DNA from: Mycobacterium sp. Marseille-P9652
GTDB taxonomy: Bacteria > Actinomycetota > Actinomycetes > Mycobacteriales > Mycobacteriaceae
NCBI RefSeq assembly: GCF_902652685.1
Contig: NZ_CACRUY010000053.1
Coordinates: forward strand, 1 to 32,402
Reading direction: 5' to 3'
Length of the DNA: 32,402 nt
How positions within the stretch are numbered: position 1 is the first letter of the stretch; the number at the start of each line of letters is the position of its first letter. Both the position numbers and the translations under genes were made by a program. Shown here one piece after another: positions 1 through 7,575 of this stretch. Under the pieces are notes generated by a model. That model made no database searches. It was not told the DNA's origin and was given only the letters and a program-made list of their open reading frames with translations.

Positions 1-179
1 GGCGGGGGCTGCACCCGCAGGGACGGGTCGGAGGGATAGGGTCGCGGCACCGTGGCCGGCGCCGGGTCCGGATGGGCCGGACTTGACGGCGCGGATAGCC
101 TGCCCACCGACCGGGCCGGTGGCCCCGCCGGGCGAGCTGGCTGTTGAACGGCTCCGCGAAGTGAACCGCGGTTGTTCAT
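1..179 (-). CDS. Possible N-terminus of a Pro-rich protein, cut by the window edge
   Basis: On the minus strand an ATG at 179 opens a frame that stays open for 59 codons to the window edge. It begins MNNRGSLRGAVQQ, becomes proline- and alanine-rich, and ends near PRPYPSDPSLRVQPPP. Third codon positions are strongly G/C in the last 40 codons but poor in the first 15, so coding may begin later than the ATG. Pro-rich N-termini of this type precede membrane or secreted domains in many mycobacterial proteins, but no family can be named from this fragment. It does not resemble the start of gatB, which lies beside pfkA in M. tuberculosis. The ATG sits between two CCGCGG palindromes and has only a weak purine stretch upstream. 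Confidence 0.35.
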   Translation of the reverse strand, partial: MNNRGSLRGAVQQPARPAGPPARSVGRLSAPSSPAHPDPAPATVPRPYPSDPSLRVQPP

Positions 180-188
180 AACCGCGGT
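164..188. repeat. Paired AACCGCGGT palindromes
   Basis: AACCGCGGTT (164-173) is a perfect 10-bp palindrome, and AACCGCGGT recurs at 180-188 with the same phase 16 bp later. The pair brackets the ATG at 179 on the minus strand. Further short dyads follow at about 191-220 (ACCAC/GTGGT and TGTGGT-N4-ACCACA). This looks like a regulator binding region rather than coding sequence. Confidence 0.4.
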
Positions 189-234
189 ATAACCACTCTG
201 TGGTGTGGTGGAAACCACAAAATCCAGCCGACCT

Positions 235-255
235 GGTGAAAGCGGCTTTTTCACC
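235..255 (-). terminator. Stem-loop downstream of pfkA
   Basis: GGTGAAA (235-241) and TTTCACC (249-255) form a perfect 7-bp inverted repeat around a 7-nt spacer, 57-77 bp past the pfkA stop. No U-tract follows on the minus strand. If it terminates transcription it would be the stem-only type common in mycobacteria. It could equally be an operator. Confidence 0.35.
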
Positions 256-311
256 GGCAAAGTTAAACCGACGTTCAGACGGCGCTACCCGCAGTTTGCC
301 GGAACCCTGGG

Positions 312-1343
312 TCAGCCGAAGAAAGCCGCCGCGTCGTCGTACCGGCTCTCGGGCACCAGCTTCAACTGGCGCACCGCGTCAGCCAGCGGCACCCGGCCGA
401 TGTCCTGCCCGCGCAGCGACACCATCTGGCCGTACTCCCCGGCATGCGCCGCGTCGGCCGCGTTGACGCCGAAGCGGGTGGCGAGCACCCGGTCGTAGGC
501 GGTCGGGGTGCCGCCGCGCTGGACGTGGCCGAGCACCGTCACGCGGACCTCCTTGTTGATCCGCTTCTCCACCTCGAAGGCCAGCTGTGCGGCCACCCCG
601 GTGAAGCGCTCGTGGCCGAATTCGTCAATTCCGCCCTCGCGCAACGTGATTGAGCCTGCGACGGGCTTGGCGCCCTCGGCGACGACACAGATGAAGTGCG
701 AATCCCCCCGCTGGAAACGGCGTTTGACCAGCCGGCACACCTCCTCGACGTCGAAGGGCTGCTCGGGGATGAGCGTCATGTGCGCGCCCGAGGCCAGCCC
801 GGCGTTGAGCGCGATCCACCCGGCGTGCCTGCCCATGACCTCCACCAACATCACCCGCTGGTGGGATTCGGCGGTGCTGTGCAGCCGGTCGATGGCGTCG
901 GTGGCCACGGTGAGCGCGGTGTCGTGGCCGAAAGTCACGTCGGTGCAATCGATGTCGTTGTCGATGGTCTTCGGGACCCCGACGACGGGCACGTTCTCCT
1001 CCGACAGCCAGTGCGCCGCCGTCAGCGTGCCCTCGCCGCCGATGGGGATGAGGACGTCGATGCCGTTGTCGTCCAGGGTCTGCTTGATCTGGTCCAGCCC
1101 GGCCCGCAGTTTGTCGGGGTGCACCCGCGCGGTGCCCAGCATCGTGCCGCCCTTGGCCAGCAGCCGGTCGTTGCGGTCGTCGTTCTGCAATTGCAGCCGC
1201 CGGTTCTCCAGCAAGCCGCGCCAGCCGTCCTGGAAACCGACGACCGACGAGCCGTACCGGGAGTCGCACGTGCGCACCACGGCCCGGATGACGGCGTTGA
1301 GCCCGGGGCAGTCGCCGCCGCCGGTGAGAATTCCGATCCGCAT
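312..1343 (-). CDS. pfkA: ATP-dependent 6-phosphofructokinase PfkA
   Basis: This 343-aa protein phosphorylates fructose 6-phosphate to fructose 1,6-bisphosphate, the committed step of glycolysis, in the cytosol. The N-terminal nucleotide loop GGGDCPGLN is at residues 8-16. GGEGT (102-106) has glycine at the position that separates ATP-using from PPi-using enzymes. PKTIDNDI (124-131) carries the catalytic aspartate, and MGRHAGW (170-176) binds substrate. Lys in PKTIDND is usual in PPi-type enzymes, but together with GGEGT it fits the mixed actinobacterial group of ATP-dependent PFKs (family knowledge). Length matches the M. tuberculosis enzyme. The ATG at 1343 is the natural start, directly preceding the [11 protein letters not shown]-terminus. 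It follows gatA on the same strand but is separated from it by a strong hairpin, so it probably has its own promoter. Confidence 0.95.
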   Translation of the reverse strand: MRIGILTGGGDCPGLNAVIRAVVRTCDSRYGSSVVGFQDGWRGLLENRRLQLQNDDRNDRLLAKGGTMLGTARVHPDKLRAGLDQIKQTLDDNGIDVLIPIGGEGTLTAAHWLSEENVPVVGVPKTIDNDIDCTDVTFGHDTALTVATDAIDRLHSTAESHQRVMLVEVMGRHAGWIALNAGLASGAHMTLIPEQPFDVEEVCRLVKRRFQRGDSHFICVVAEGAKPVAGSITLREGGIDEFGHERFTGVAAQLAFEVEKRINKEVRVTVLGHVQRGGTPTAYDRVLATRFGVNAADAAHAGEYGQMVSLRGQDIGRVPLADAVRQLKLVPESRYDDAAAFFG

Positions 1344-1410
1344 CCCCTAATCTTGCCCCCCGCCCCGCTCACGCGGCGCCAGCTGGGGGTACCTCCCGCT
1401 TGCGGGGGAA

Positions 1411-1452
1411 CGCAAAAGCACACAAAAGACCCCGTTTTGAGGTGCTTTTGCG
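1411..1452 (-). terminator. Strong hairpin terminator after gatA
   Basis: CGCAAAAGCAC (1411-1421) and GTGCTTTTGCG (1442-1452) are perfect 11-bp arms. The inner CAAAA/TTTTG can extend the stem. It starts 12 nt past the gatA stop codon and contains A/T runs in both arms, so it can work as an intrinsic terminator for the gatCA transcript. Its arm sequence is shared with the hairpin at 22480-22521. A further GC-rich near-palindrome (TCCCGC-TT-GCGGGGGA) sits just beyond, around 1394-1409. Confidence 0.75.
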
Positions 1453-1463
1453 TCTTCTCGGCG

Positions 1464-2945
1464 TCAGATCGCGGTGGGCAGCGGGCCGCGGACGGCCTCG
1501 TATGCGGCGCCCACCCGGTAGAGGCGGTCGTCGGCCAGGGCGGGCGCCATGATCTGCAGGCCGACCGGCAGGCCGTCGTCCTCGGACAGCCCCGACGGCA
1601 CGGACATGCCGCAGTGGCCGGCCAGGTTCAGCGGCAGCGTGCACAGGTCGAACAGGTACATCGCCAGCGGGTCGTCGACCTTCTCGCCCAGCGGGAACGC
1701 CGTCGTGGGCGTGGTGGGCGACACCACCACGTCGACGGATTCGTACGCCCGGTCCAGGTCGCGGGCGATCAGCGTGCGCACCTTCTGCGCCTGGTTGTAG
1801 TAGGCGTCGTAGTAGCCGGCCGACAGCGCGTAGGTGCCGATCATGATGCGGCGCTTGACCTCCGGACCGAAGCCCGCCGCCCGGGTCAGCGCCATCACCT
1901 CCTCGGCGCTGTGGGTGCCGTCGTCGCCCACCCGCAGCCCGTAGCGCATCGCGTCGAAGCGGGCCAGGTTGCTCGACACCTCCGACGGCAGGATCAGGTA
2001 GTAGGCCGCCAGCGCGTACTCGAAGTGGGGGCAGTCGACCTCGCTCACCTCGGCGCCCTGGGCGGTGAGCTGCTTGACCGCCGCCTCGAACGACGCCAGT
2101 ACGCCGGGCTGGTAGCCCTCCCCGCGCAGCTGCTTGACGACGCCGACGCGCACCCCGCGCAGGTCGCCGGACGCGCCGGCGCGCGCGGCGCCGACGACGT
2201 CGGGGATGTCGGCTTTCACCGAGGTGGAGTCGCGGTGGTCGTGTCCGGCGATCACCCGGTGCAGCAGGGCGGTGTCGAGCACCGTGCGCGCGCACGGGCC
2301 GCCCTGGTCCAGCGACGACGCGCACGCCACCAGCCCGTACCGGGACACCGTGCCGTAGGTGGGCTTGACGCCGACGGTCGCGGTCAGCGCGGCCGGCTGG
2401 CGGATGGATCCGCCGGTGTCGGACCCGATGGCCAGCGGCGCCTGGAACGCGGCCAGCGCCGCCGCGCTGCCCCCGCCCGACCCGCCGGGCACCCGGTCGA
2501 CGTTCCACGGGTTGCGGGTGGGCCCGTAGGCGGAGTTCTCCGTCGACGAGCCCATCGCGAACTCGTCCATGTTGGTCTTGCCGAGGATCGGGATGCCGGC
2601 GGCGCGCAACCGGACGGTGAGCGTGGCGTCGTACGGCGACCGCCAGCCGTCGAGGATCTTGGATCCGCACGTGGTCGGCATGTCGCTGGTCGTGAAGACG
2701 TCCTTCAGCGCCAGCGGCACCCCGGCCAGCGCCGACGGCAGCCGGTCCCCGGCGGCCACCGCGTTGTCGACCGCAGCGGCCGCCGCGAGCGCCTCGTCGC
2801 CGGCCACGTGCAGGAACGCGTGGTACTGGTCGTCCGTCTGGTCGATCTGGTCCAGGCAGGCCTGGGTGACCTCGGTCGACGACACCTCCCCGGCGGCGAT
2901 GCGCGCGGCCAGGGTCGCGGCGTCGGATCGGATCAGATCGGTCAC
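1464..2945 (-). CDS. gatA: Glutamyl-tRNA(Gln)/aspartyl-tRNA(Asn) amidotransferase subunit A
   Basis: A 493-aa amidase subunit of the GatCAB complex. It releases ammonia from glutamine for conversion of Glu-tRNA(Gln) to Gln-tRNA(Gln), and probably Asp-tRNA(Asn) to Asn-tRNA(Asn). The amidase-signature Ser-cisSer-Lys triad is visible as K81 (LALKDVF), S156 (PGGSGGGS) and S180 ([13 protein letters not shown]). The GTG start at 2945 was chosen because it overlaps the gatC stop as GTGA and gives the usual N-terminus [16 protein letters not shown]. The reading frame is open further upstream but that extension only shadows gatC. gatC and gatA are therefore translationally coupled. gatB is not inside this window. 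The transcript probably ends at the hairpin 1411-1452. Confidence 0.96.
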   Translation of the reverse strand: MTDLIRSDAATLAARIAAGEVSSTEVTQACLDQIDQTDDQYHAFLHVAGDEALAAAAAVDNAVAAGDRLPSALAGVPLALKDVFTTSDMPTTCGSKILDGWRSPYDATLTVRLRAAGIPILGKTNMDEFAMGSSTENSAYGPTRNPWNVDRVPGGSGGGSAAALAAFQAPLAIGSDTGGSIRQPAALTATVGVKPTYGTVSRYGLVACASSLDQGGPCARTVLDTALLHRVIAGHDHRDSTSVKADIPDVVGAARAGASGDLRGVRVGVVKQLRGEGYQPGVLASFEAAVKQLTAQGAEVSEVDCPHFEYALAAYYLILPSEVSSNLARFDAMRYGLRVGDDGTHSAEEVMALTRAAGFGPEVKRRIMIGTYALSAGYYDAYYNQAQKVRTLIARDLDRAYESVDVVVSPTTPTTAFPLGEKVDDPLAMYLFDLCTLPLNLAGHCGMSVPSGLSEDDGLPVGLQIMAPALADDRLYRVGAAYEAVRGPLPTAI

Positions 2946-3241
2946 TCGCTGTCCCCCAGGATCTGCGGGACGGCGAAGCGCCCGTCGACGGCCTCGGGCG
3001 CCTCGGCCAGCGCCTCGGACTGCTTGAGGCAGGGTGTCGGCTCGTCGGGGCGCGTGACGTTGACGTCCTTGAGCGGGTTGCCGGTCGCTTCGACGCCGGT
3101 GACGTCGACGGCCTGCACCTGGCTGACGTGGCTCAGGATGGCGTCGAGCTGACCGGCGAAGCTGTCGAGTTCGCTGTCGGTCAGCGCCAGCCGGGAGAGC
3201 CGGGCCAGGTGCGCCACCTCGTCGCGGGAGATCTGGGACAC
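2942..3241 (-). CDS. gatC: Glutamyl-tRNA(Gln) amidotransferase subunit C
   Basis: A small 99-aa subunit that wraps around GatA and stabilises the GatCAB complex. The N-terminus [20 protein letters not shown] is the classic GatC helix, followed by the segment with [16 protein letters not shown] and the conserved [11 protein letters not shown] tail motif that contacts the amidase. Length is typical for the family. The GTG start at 3241 matches the family N-terminus. There is no Shine-Dalgarno sequence in front of it, but a TAGGCT -10-like element ends 8 nt upstream, which suggests a leaderless mRNA. It overlaps gatA by 4 bp. Confidence 0.94.
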   Translation of the reverse strand: MSQISRDEVAHLARLSRLALTDSELDSFAGQLDAILSHVSQVQAVDVTGVEATGNPLKDVNVTRPDEPTPCLKQSEALAEAPEAVDGRFAVPQILGDSE

Positions 3242-3249
3242 GAGCGCAA

Positions 3250-3255
3250 AGCCTA
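3250..3255 (-). promoter_or_regulatory. Candidate -10 element of gatCA (leaderless)
   Basis: On the minus strand TAGGCT fits the mycobacterial TAnnnT -10 pattern. Only 8 nt separate it from the GTG of gatC, so transcription would begin at or next to the start codon. No ribosome binding site is visible, which agrees with leaderless translation. Confidence 0.45.
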
Positions 3256-3274
3256 GTGGAGCGCCGTGCCCGGC

Positions 3275-4105
3275 TCATTCCTGGTTGTCGCCGTAGGCGT
3301 TGGCGTTGTCGAGCAGGGTCCGCAACCGGTCCAGCGGGTCACCCGGGCCCAGGCGGTGGCCCGGCGGGGTCCCGTTGTCGACGACGGGGAGGCGGTCGGG
3401 CGAGATCGGGGCGAAGCCGCCCGGGGATCCCTGGTCGCCGGCGTCCGCGGACGTGCCCGGGGCCGACGGCGGGCTGGGTGACGCCGCGGGCGGCGGCGCC
3501 GGCGGCGCGCCCGGCGGCGGCGCGACGGGCGGCGGGGGGTGGCGCAGCGCGTCGAGTTTCTGTTGCAGCCGCGGCATCGCCTGGTCCCGGACAGCGCGGC
3601 GATCGGGATCGGGGTCGGCGTTGCCCGCAAAGCAGGCGGGCGGCGCCTCGGCGGCCACGCCGACGGCCGCGGTGTAGAACCGTTCCGCGCCGGCGGCGTC
3701 GCCCGCCCGGGCCGCCAGGTCTCCCCGCGTCTCGCGGACGAGGAGCAGGTTGATCCGCACCGGGCACGAGCGATTCTGGTCGGTGCGCGACAGTGACTCG
3801 CCGAAGCGGTCGTCGGCGTCGCCCAGGCGGCCCTCGAGCACGTTGAGGTCGCCCGCGGCGAACGCGGTCTTGCCGGGGTCGACGACGTCGACGACCCGCA
3901 GCCACGCCACGTCGCGGCGCAGCCCCTCGATGTCATGATGCGTGAAATCCGTTGCGGCCCAATGCCCGACGACGCCGACGCTGATCACCTTGGCGGCGGC
4001 GGACACGAGCACCAGGGCCGGCGGCGCGGACAGCAGGCACAGGCGCCGGCGCAGCCGGCCACGCGCCGAAACCGGGTGCCCCGACGGCCTCCCCCGCGGC
4101 ATCAT
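3275..4105 (-). CDS. One-TM protein with TPR-like repeats and Pro-rich tail, last gene of the MoxR operon
   Basis: 276 aa, function unknown. Arg-rich N-terminus, one membrane helix at about residues 24-46 ([20 protein letters not shown]), then helix-turn-helix pairs of TPR character (around [19 protein letters not shown] and [19 protein letters not shown]). A proline/alanine-rich segment at about 183-230 and a charged tail follow. The ATG at 4105 overlaps the stop of the upstream VWA gene as ATGA, which fixes the start. In Bacteroides-type bat operons a TPR protein (BatC/BatE) also follows the VWA proteins, so a scaffold role in a MoxR/VWA complex is inferred from position, not from sequence identity. 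The two cysteines about 50 residues apart in the repeat domain (CPVRIN and PPACF) could form a disulfide if that domain lies outside the membrane. Confidence 0.8.
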   Translation of the reverse strand: MMPRGRPSGHPVSARGRLRRRLCLLSAPPALVLVSAAAKVISVGVVGHWAATDFTHHDIEGLRRDVAWLRVVDVVDPGKTAFAAGDLNVLEGRLGDADDRFGESLSRTDQNRSCPVRINLLLVRETRGDLAARAGDAAGAERFYTAAVGVAAEAPPACFAGNADPDPDRRAVRDQAMPRLQQKLDALRHPPPPVAPPPGAPPAPPPAASPSPPSAPGTSADAGDQGSPGGFAPISPDRLPVVDNGTPPGHRLGPGDPLDRLRTLLDNANAYGDNQE

Positions 4106-5154
4106 CGGCCGACATCCCGCGTCGACATGCGGTTACGCCGGTACTCCCGCGCCGTCAGCACGACCTCCACCAGCAGCAGCGCCGCCGCCGCCAGCGCGAA
4201 GACCCAGTAGAGCTCGAGGCGCCCGATGAACACCGTCGACTGCCGGTCGCGCTCGCCCTCGACGTTGGCGCTCCGGTTCGGCGCGGGCGCGATGCCGCTG
4301 ATCGGCTGGCCGCTCTCCCGGTGGAAGTAGGGCACGTCGAGCTGAGCGGCGATGCCTTGCAGCCGGCCTTCGTCGATCGCGGACGTCAGCGGCCCGCCGC
4401 CCGGGCCGGCCTGATATCGCTTGCGGCCGTCCACCCATCCCTCCGGGACCGGGCCCCCCGCGGGGGTCCCGTACCCGAGCACCGCCCCGCCGGCAATCTT
4501 GGCCCGCCCGAGGTCGATCGGCGCGGCGGGCGCGCGGGAGCCGGGCGCCCCCTCGCCGAAGTAGAACACGAACGTCTGCGCGCCGGGGAAGACGGTCGCC
4601 GCCTCGCCGACCTTGTCGCGCAACAGGTCCCGGGCGGCGACGGGGTTGGCTCGGTACACCGCGTCCGGCGGCGCCACCGTGTAGGGCGAGAGTCCCTTGA
4701 CGAACGATTGCAGGCTCCACGCGTCGTCGGACAGCGGCCAGTCGAGGGTGGCGTTGGCGGCAAAGGAGATCAGCGCGAACCGTGCGTGCGGGTAGGAGTC
4801 GATCAGCGCCCCCATGTCGGCGCGCATCCCCGACATCCGCGACGCGCCGTCGCCGAAGTCCTCCACGCGTGAGTTCACCGACCGGTCGACGACGAAGAAC
4901 ACGTTGACGTTGGTGTCGGCCTTCGGCGCGTCGGCGGAGGCGCCCGCGGGGTCGGCGTCGAATCCGGGGCGGCAGGCGGCGATCAGCAGCAGGATGACCG
5001 CGAATGTCATTGCGCTCCAACGCAACACCACGCGGCGCAGCCGGCCCGCGGGGGTGCGCAGCAGCAGCCGGTACAGGGCCACGATCCGAATGGTGACCAG
5101 GACGGCGCCGAGGACGACGATCCAGATCGCGGGCAGCACCGGGTAGGCCGTCAT
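4102..5154 (-). CDS. Membrane-anchored VWA-like protein (second of pair)
   Basis: 350 aa. Two N-terminal membrane helices (about 8-32 and 46-62), an extracytoplasmic or cytoplasmic VWA-like domain (about 82-290), and a C-terminal membrane helix (about 317-335): the BatA/BatB architecture. The metal-site motif is altered. VVDRSVNS (88-95) offers D90-x-S92, but the third ligand position is Asn94, with Ser95 one residue late, so metal binding may be weak or lost. FALISFAANATL (126-137) and FVFYFGEG (195-202) look like inner strands of the fold. LLLIAAC (55-61) resembles a lipobox but lies after a first TM segment, so lipidation is doubtful. The ATG at 5154 overlaps the upstream stop as ATGA. The longer open frame upstream is shadow sequence. 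Confidence 0.85.
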   Translation of the reverse strand: MTAYPVLPAIWIVVLGAVLVTIRIVALYRLLLRTPAGRLRRVVLRWSAMTFAVILLLIAACRPGFDADPAGASADAPKADTNVNVFFVVDRSVNSRVEDFGDGASRMSGMRADMGALIDSYPHARFALISFAANATLDWPLSDDAWSLQSFVKGLSPYTVAPPDAVYRANPVAARDLLRDKVGEAATVFPGAQTFVFYFGEGAPGSRAPAAPIDLGRAKIAGGAVLGYGTPAGGPVPEGWVDGRKRYQAGPGGGPLTSAIDEGRLQGIAAQLDVPYFHRESGQPISGIAPAPNRSANVEGERDRQSTVFIGRLELYWVFALAAAALLLVEVVLTAREYRRNRMSTRDVGR

Positions 5155-6245
5155 CGCCGCAGCACCGCCAGGGCGAGGGACAGCAGCGCCGCCGCCGCGA
5201 CGCTCGCTATCAGCAGCGCCTCCGGCGAGTCCGCGGACATGCGGGTGATGACCTTTCCGCCGGGCAGCTCGGCGTTCGGCGCGTCGGCCCCAATCCGGTC
5301 GAGGTGGTGGGCCAGGGTCGGGTCGATGGCGGATCCGGTTGCAGGCGCGGGGTTGTACGGGAAGAAGGCGCCGCCGGTGGCCTCGGCGGTGGCGCGCAGC
5401 GAGTCGGTGTCCGCCGTCGACGACGCGGCGACGTCCGACCGCGCGATGACGTTGACCTGGACGCCCTCCTGCTCGGCCAGCCGCCTGAGGCTGTCGGCGG
5501 AGAACAGCGACGGTCGGTGATCGCCCGGCTCGCGAAAGGTGCTGTAGCCGAGGTAGATCAGCTGCCGGCGGTGCCCGCGCTCGGCCTCGTACGAGGGGAA
5601 GCCCGTCAGGCACAGGGCGAGCACGTCCTCGGCCGAGGGTGCGTAGTCGACGTAGGTGACCGGGCGGGAGAACGCCTCGACGCCTGTTTGCAGCGCGGCG
5701 CGCTCGGCGTCCGGGACGGGCCTTCGCGCGTTGACCTGCGCCTGGATGCCGGCGAGCCGCGACAGCGATTCCAGCCGGTCGGCCACGAACCCGTGGTCGC
5801 GGGTCACCGGGATGACCCGCAGCGTCGTCGAGGTCAGGCCGATCCGGCGCGTGTCCCGCGGCGCCATCCGCCGCGCGTCGTCCGCGTAGTACCGGAGGAA
5901 CCCGGCCGTCGCGGGGTCGGTCGCGGGCTGACCGGCGCACAGCATGACGTCCTCGGGGTGTGCGGCGTCGAACGCGCGGCGCGACGACGCCATGCCGGTC
6001 GGGCGCGCACCGGCCGTCAGCGCCGTCAGGAAGGTGGCCAGCAGCAATACCCCGGTGACCAGGACCGACACCAGGTACGCGCGGTGCACGCGAACGTATT
6101 CGGGCAGGCGGGTGAGCCGGTCGACGTGCGCGAGCGGCCGAAGCGTCCTGCGCACCCGGGCCATCGGCGTCAGCGCCGCGGCCGCGACCGCGACCGCCAG
6201 GCAGAGCAGCCCGGCGTCGAGCACCGGCCACCACTTCAGTTCCAC
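5151..6245 (-). CDS. Membrane-anchored VWA-like protein (first of pair)
   Basis: 364 aa. Membrane helices at about 8-28 and 57-79, a large domain (about 85-335) and a C-terminal membrane helix (about 341-361). The domain has alternating strand and helix segments like a VWA fold (EDVMLCAGQ, RQLIYLGYSTF, VQVNVIARSD), but the DxSxS metal motif is not recognisable, so this is a degenerate VWA-like domain assigned partly by context. The GTG start at 6245 gives MELKWWPVLDAG and overlaps the end of the preceding gene by 10 bp. Its own stop overlaps the next start (ATGA). Extending the frame further upstream produces Arg/Pro-rich shadow sequence only. The arrangement of two VWA membrane proteins behind MoxR and DUF58 matches bat-like operons. 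Confidence 0.82.
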   Translation of the reverse strand: MELKWWPVLDAGLLCLAVAVAAAALTPMARVRRTLRPLAHVDRLTRLPEYVRVHRAYLVSVLVTGVLLLATFLTALTAGARPTGMASSRRAFDAAHPEDVMLCAGQPATDPATAGFLRYYADDARRMAPRDTRRIGLTSTTLRVIPVTRDHGFVADRLESLSRLAGIQAQVNARRPVPDAERAALQTGVEAFSRPVTYVDYAPSAEDVLALCLTGFPSYEAERGHRRQLIYLGYSTFREPGDHRPSLFSADSLRRLAEQEGVQVNVIARSDVAASSTADTDSLRATAEATGGAFFPYNPAPATGSAIDPTLAHHLDRIGADAPNAELPGGKVITRMSADSPEALLIASVAAAALLSLALAVLRR

Positions 6246-6712
6246 GCCGAGATCAGCTCCTCCGCGGACCGCCCCAGCGCCGCGACGTCCGCGCGCGCCG
6301 AGGGGTTGAAGCGGGCGTCGTTCAGCCCCTCCAGCAGGGGCCCCGCCGCCGCGAGCCGGCCACCGGCCAACTGCTCGACATGCATGTACTGCGCCCTGAT
6401 GCCCGTCGCGACGTAGAGGAAGCTGCGCACCGTGCGGCTGATCGCGGCGCTGGCCTGGGCGGGGGTGAGGTCGCCGTCGCGGTACCGGGCGCCGATCCTG
6501 CGGACGGCGCGCGCGAACCGGCGCCGGTTGACCCACGCGTGGATGTCGGAGACCACCGGCATGCGACGCAGCGTCGCCGGCGGCAACGTCCACACGAAAA
6601 CCGTTGCATACCAACCGATGACGGCGGTCAGCAGCAGGCAGCCGAGGACCGGCCACCACGCGGAGAACGCCGGCGGACCGCCGATGAAACGCAGCAGGCC
6701 GTCAGCCGGCAC
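6236..6712 (-). CDS. Small single-TM protein of the MoxR operon
   Basis: 158 aa. A membrane helix at about 20-43 (WPVLGCLLLTAVIGWYATVF) is followed by a basic cytoplasmic stretch (RRRFARAVRRIGARY, about 63-77) and a helical C-terminal domain. In many MoxR operons a protein of this size and topology (DUF4381-type) sits between the DUF58 and VWA genes. The sequence is compatible with that but I cannot confirm the family. The GTG at 6712 overlaps the DUF58 gene by 11 bp and gives MPADGLLRFIGG. Its end overlaps the next gene by 10 bp, so the operon is tightly coupled. Function unknown; probably an assembly or anchoring partner of the VWA proteins. Confidence 0.8.
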   Translation of the reverse strand: MPADGLLRFIGGPPAFSAWWPVLGCLLLTAVIGWYATVFVWTLPPATLRRMPVVSDIHAWVNRRRFARAVRRIGARYRDGDLTPAQASAAISRTVRSFLYVATGIRAQYMHVEQLAGGRLAAAGPLLEGLNDARFNPSARADVAALGRSAEELISAWN

Positions 6713-7571
6713 GGCGGTACGCCTCGGTCAATTCGACGATTCGGGGCCGGATCTCGTCGCTGCCCGCGATTCGGGCGAAGCGCACCCGGTGCGAGGTGAG
6801 GAAGCCGTCCAGCTGCGCCGAGCGCTTTTCCTCGGCCGCCCTGTAGGCGGCCACCACGCGCGGGCCGAGCGCGGTGCCGCCGAGCACGAAACGCCCTGTC
6901 GCGACGTCGAATCCGTCCAAACCGTCTCCCGGCCCGAGGGCGGGCATGTCGCTGATCATGAGCCACAGCAGCTCGTGCCGCCCGCTCAGTCGCGTGAGGA
7001 CCTCGTCCAGCGCGGGCGTCACGTCGGGTTCGTCGGACACCACGACGAGCAGGAGGCGGTGGCGGTGGGCCCGGGACACGAAGTCGAGCCGGCCGACGAT
7101 GTCACTGGTCCCGGGGTCGCGGACGCAGGCCGTGTAGTAGCGGTCCAGCATGCTCTCGACGTGCGTCTCACCGCGCCGGCCGGGAATGGTGACCGAGCCG
7201 CGGGAATCGCCGTACACCATGCCGATCTCGTCGCTGCGGCCGATCGCGACGAGCCCGATCGCGCCCATGGCGTTGGTGGCCACCTCGCGCTTCACCTCGC
7301 CGCCCGCCGCCAGGGCGGACATGTTGCGGCCCGAGTCGGCCACCAGGAGGATCTTGTGGTGCTTCTCCGAGACGAAGCGTTTGATGAGCACCGAGCCCGA
7401 GCGCGCCGAGGCCTTCCAGTCAATGTCGCGCACGTCGTCCCCGGGAACGTAGGGGCGCAGGTCGTCGAGCTCGAGGCTGCGGGTGTGCAGCAGCGCGTAG
7501 CGGCCGCCCTCGAGGAGCCGGCGGGTGTCGGTCCCGAAATGCGACTTCGCCTGGTTCAGGTGCCGGCCCAT
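6702..7571 (-). CDS. DUF58 domain protein
   Basis: 289 aa, cytosolic. It carries the DUF58 signature LRPYVPGDDVRDIDWKASAR (38-57) followed by the basic FVSEKHHKILLVADSGRNM region, in which DSGRNM (79-84) is a VWA-like metal-site remnant. DUF58 proteins are almost always encoded directly after a MoxR ATPase and are thought to be its VWA-type adaptor (family knowledge). The ATG at 7571 lies 4 nt after the moxR stop. There are no membrane helices, unlike the long DUF58 proteins with two N-terminal TMs. Its likely role is to link the MoxR ATPase to the membrane VWA proteins encoded downstream. Confidence 0.92.
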   Translation of the reverse strand: MGRHLNQAKSHFGTDTRRLLEGGRYALLHTRSLELDDLRPYVPGDDVRDIDWKASARSGSVLIKRFVSEKHHKILLVADSGRNMSALAAGGEVKREVATNAMGAIGLVAIGRSDEIGMVYGDSRGSVTIPGRRGETHVESMLDRYYTACVRDPGTSDIVGRLDFVSRAHRHRLLLVVVSDEPDVTPALDEVLTRLSGRHELLWLMISDMPALGPGDGLDGFDVATGRFVLGGTALGPRVVAAYRAAEEKRSAQLDGFLTSHRVRFARIAGSDEIRPRIVELTEAYRRAG

Positions 7572-7575
7572 GAAG

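Noticed and set aside
55-63. LLLIAAC lipobox-like stretch in the second VWA protein (residue positions 55-61 of the gene at 4102-5154)
   Set aside because: It follows an earlier transmembrane helix and is not at the N-terminus, so signal peptidase II processing is unlikely.
696-3152. 818-codon plus-strand open frame opposite pfkA, gatA and gatC
   Set aside because: It is the antisense shadow of three well-recognised genes in high-GC DNA; the protein is low-complexity Arg/Gly/Val/His sequence without domains.
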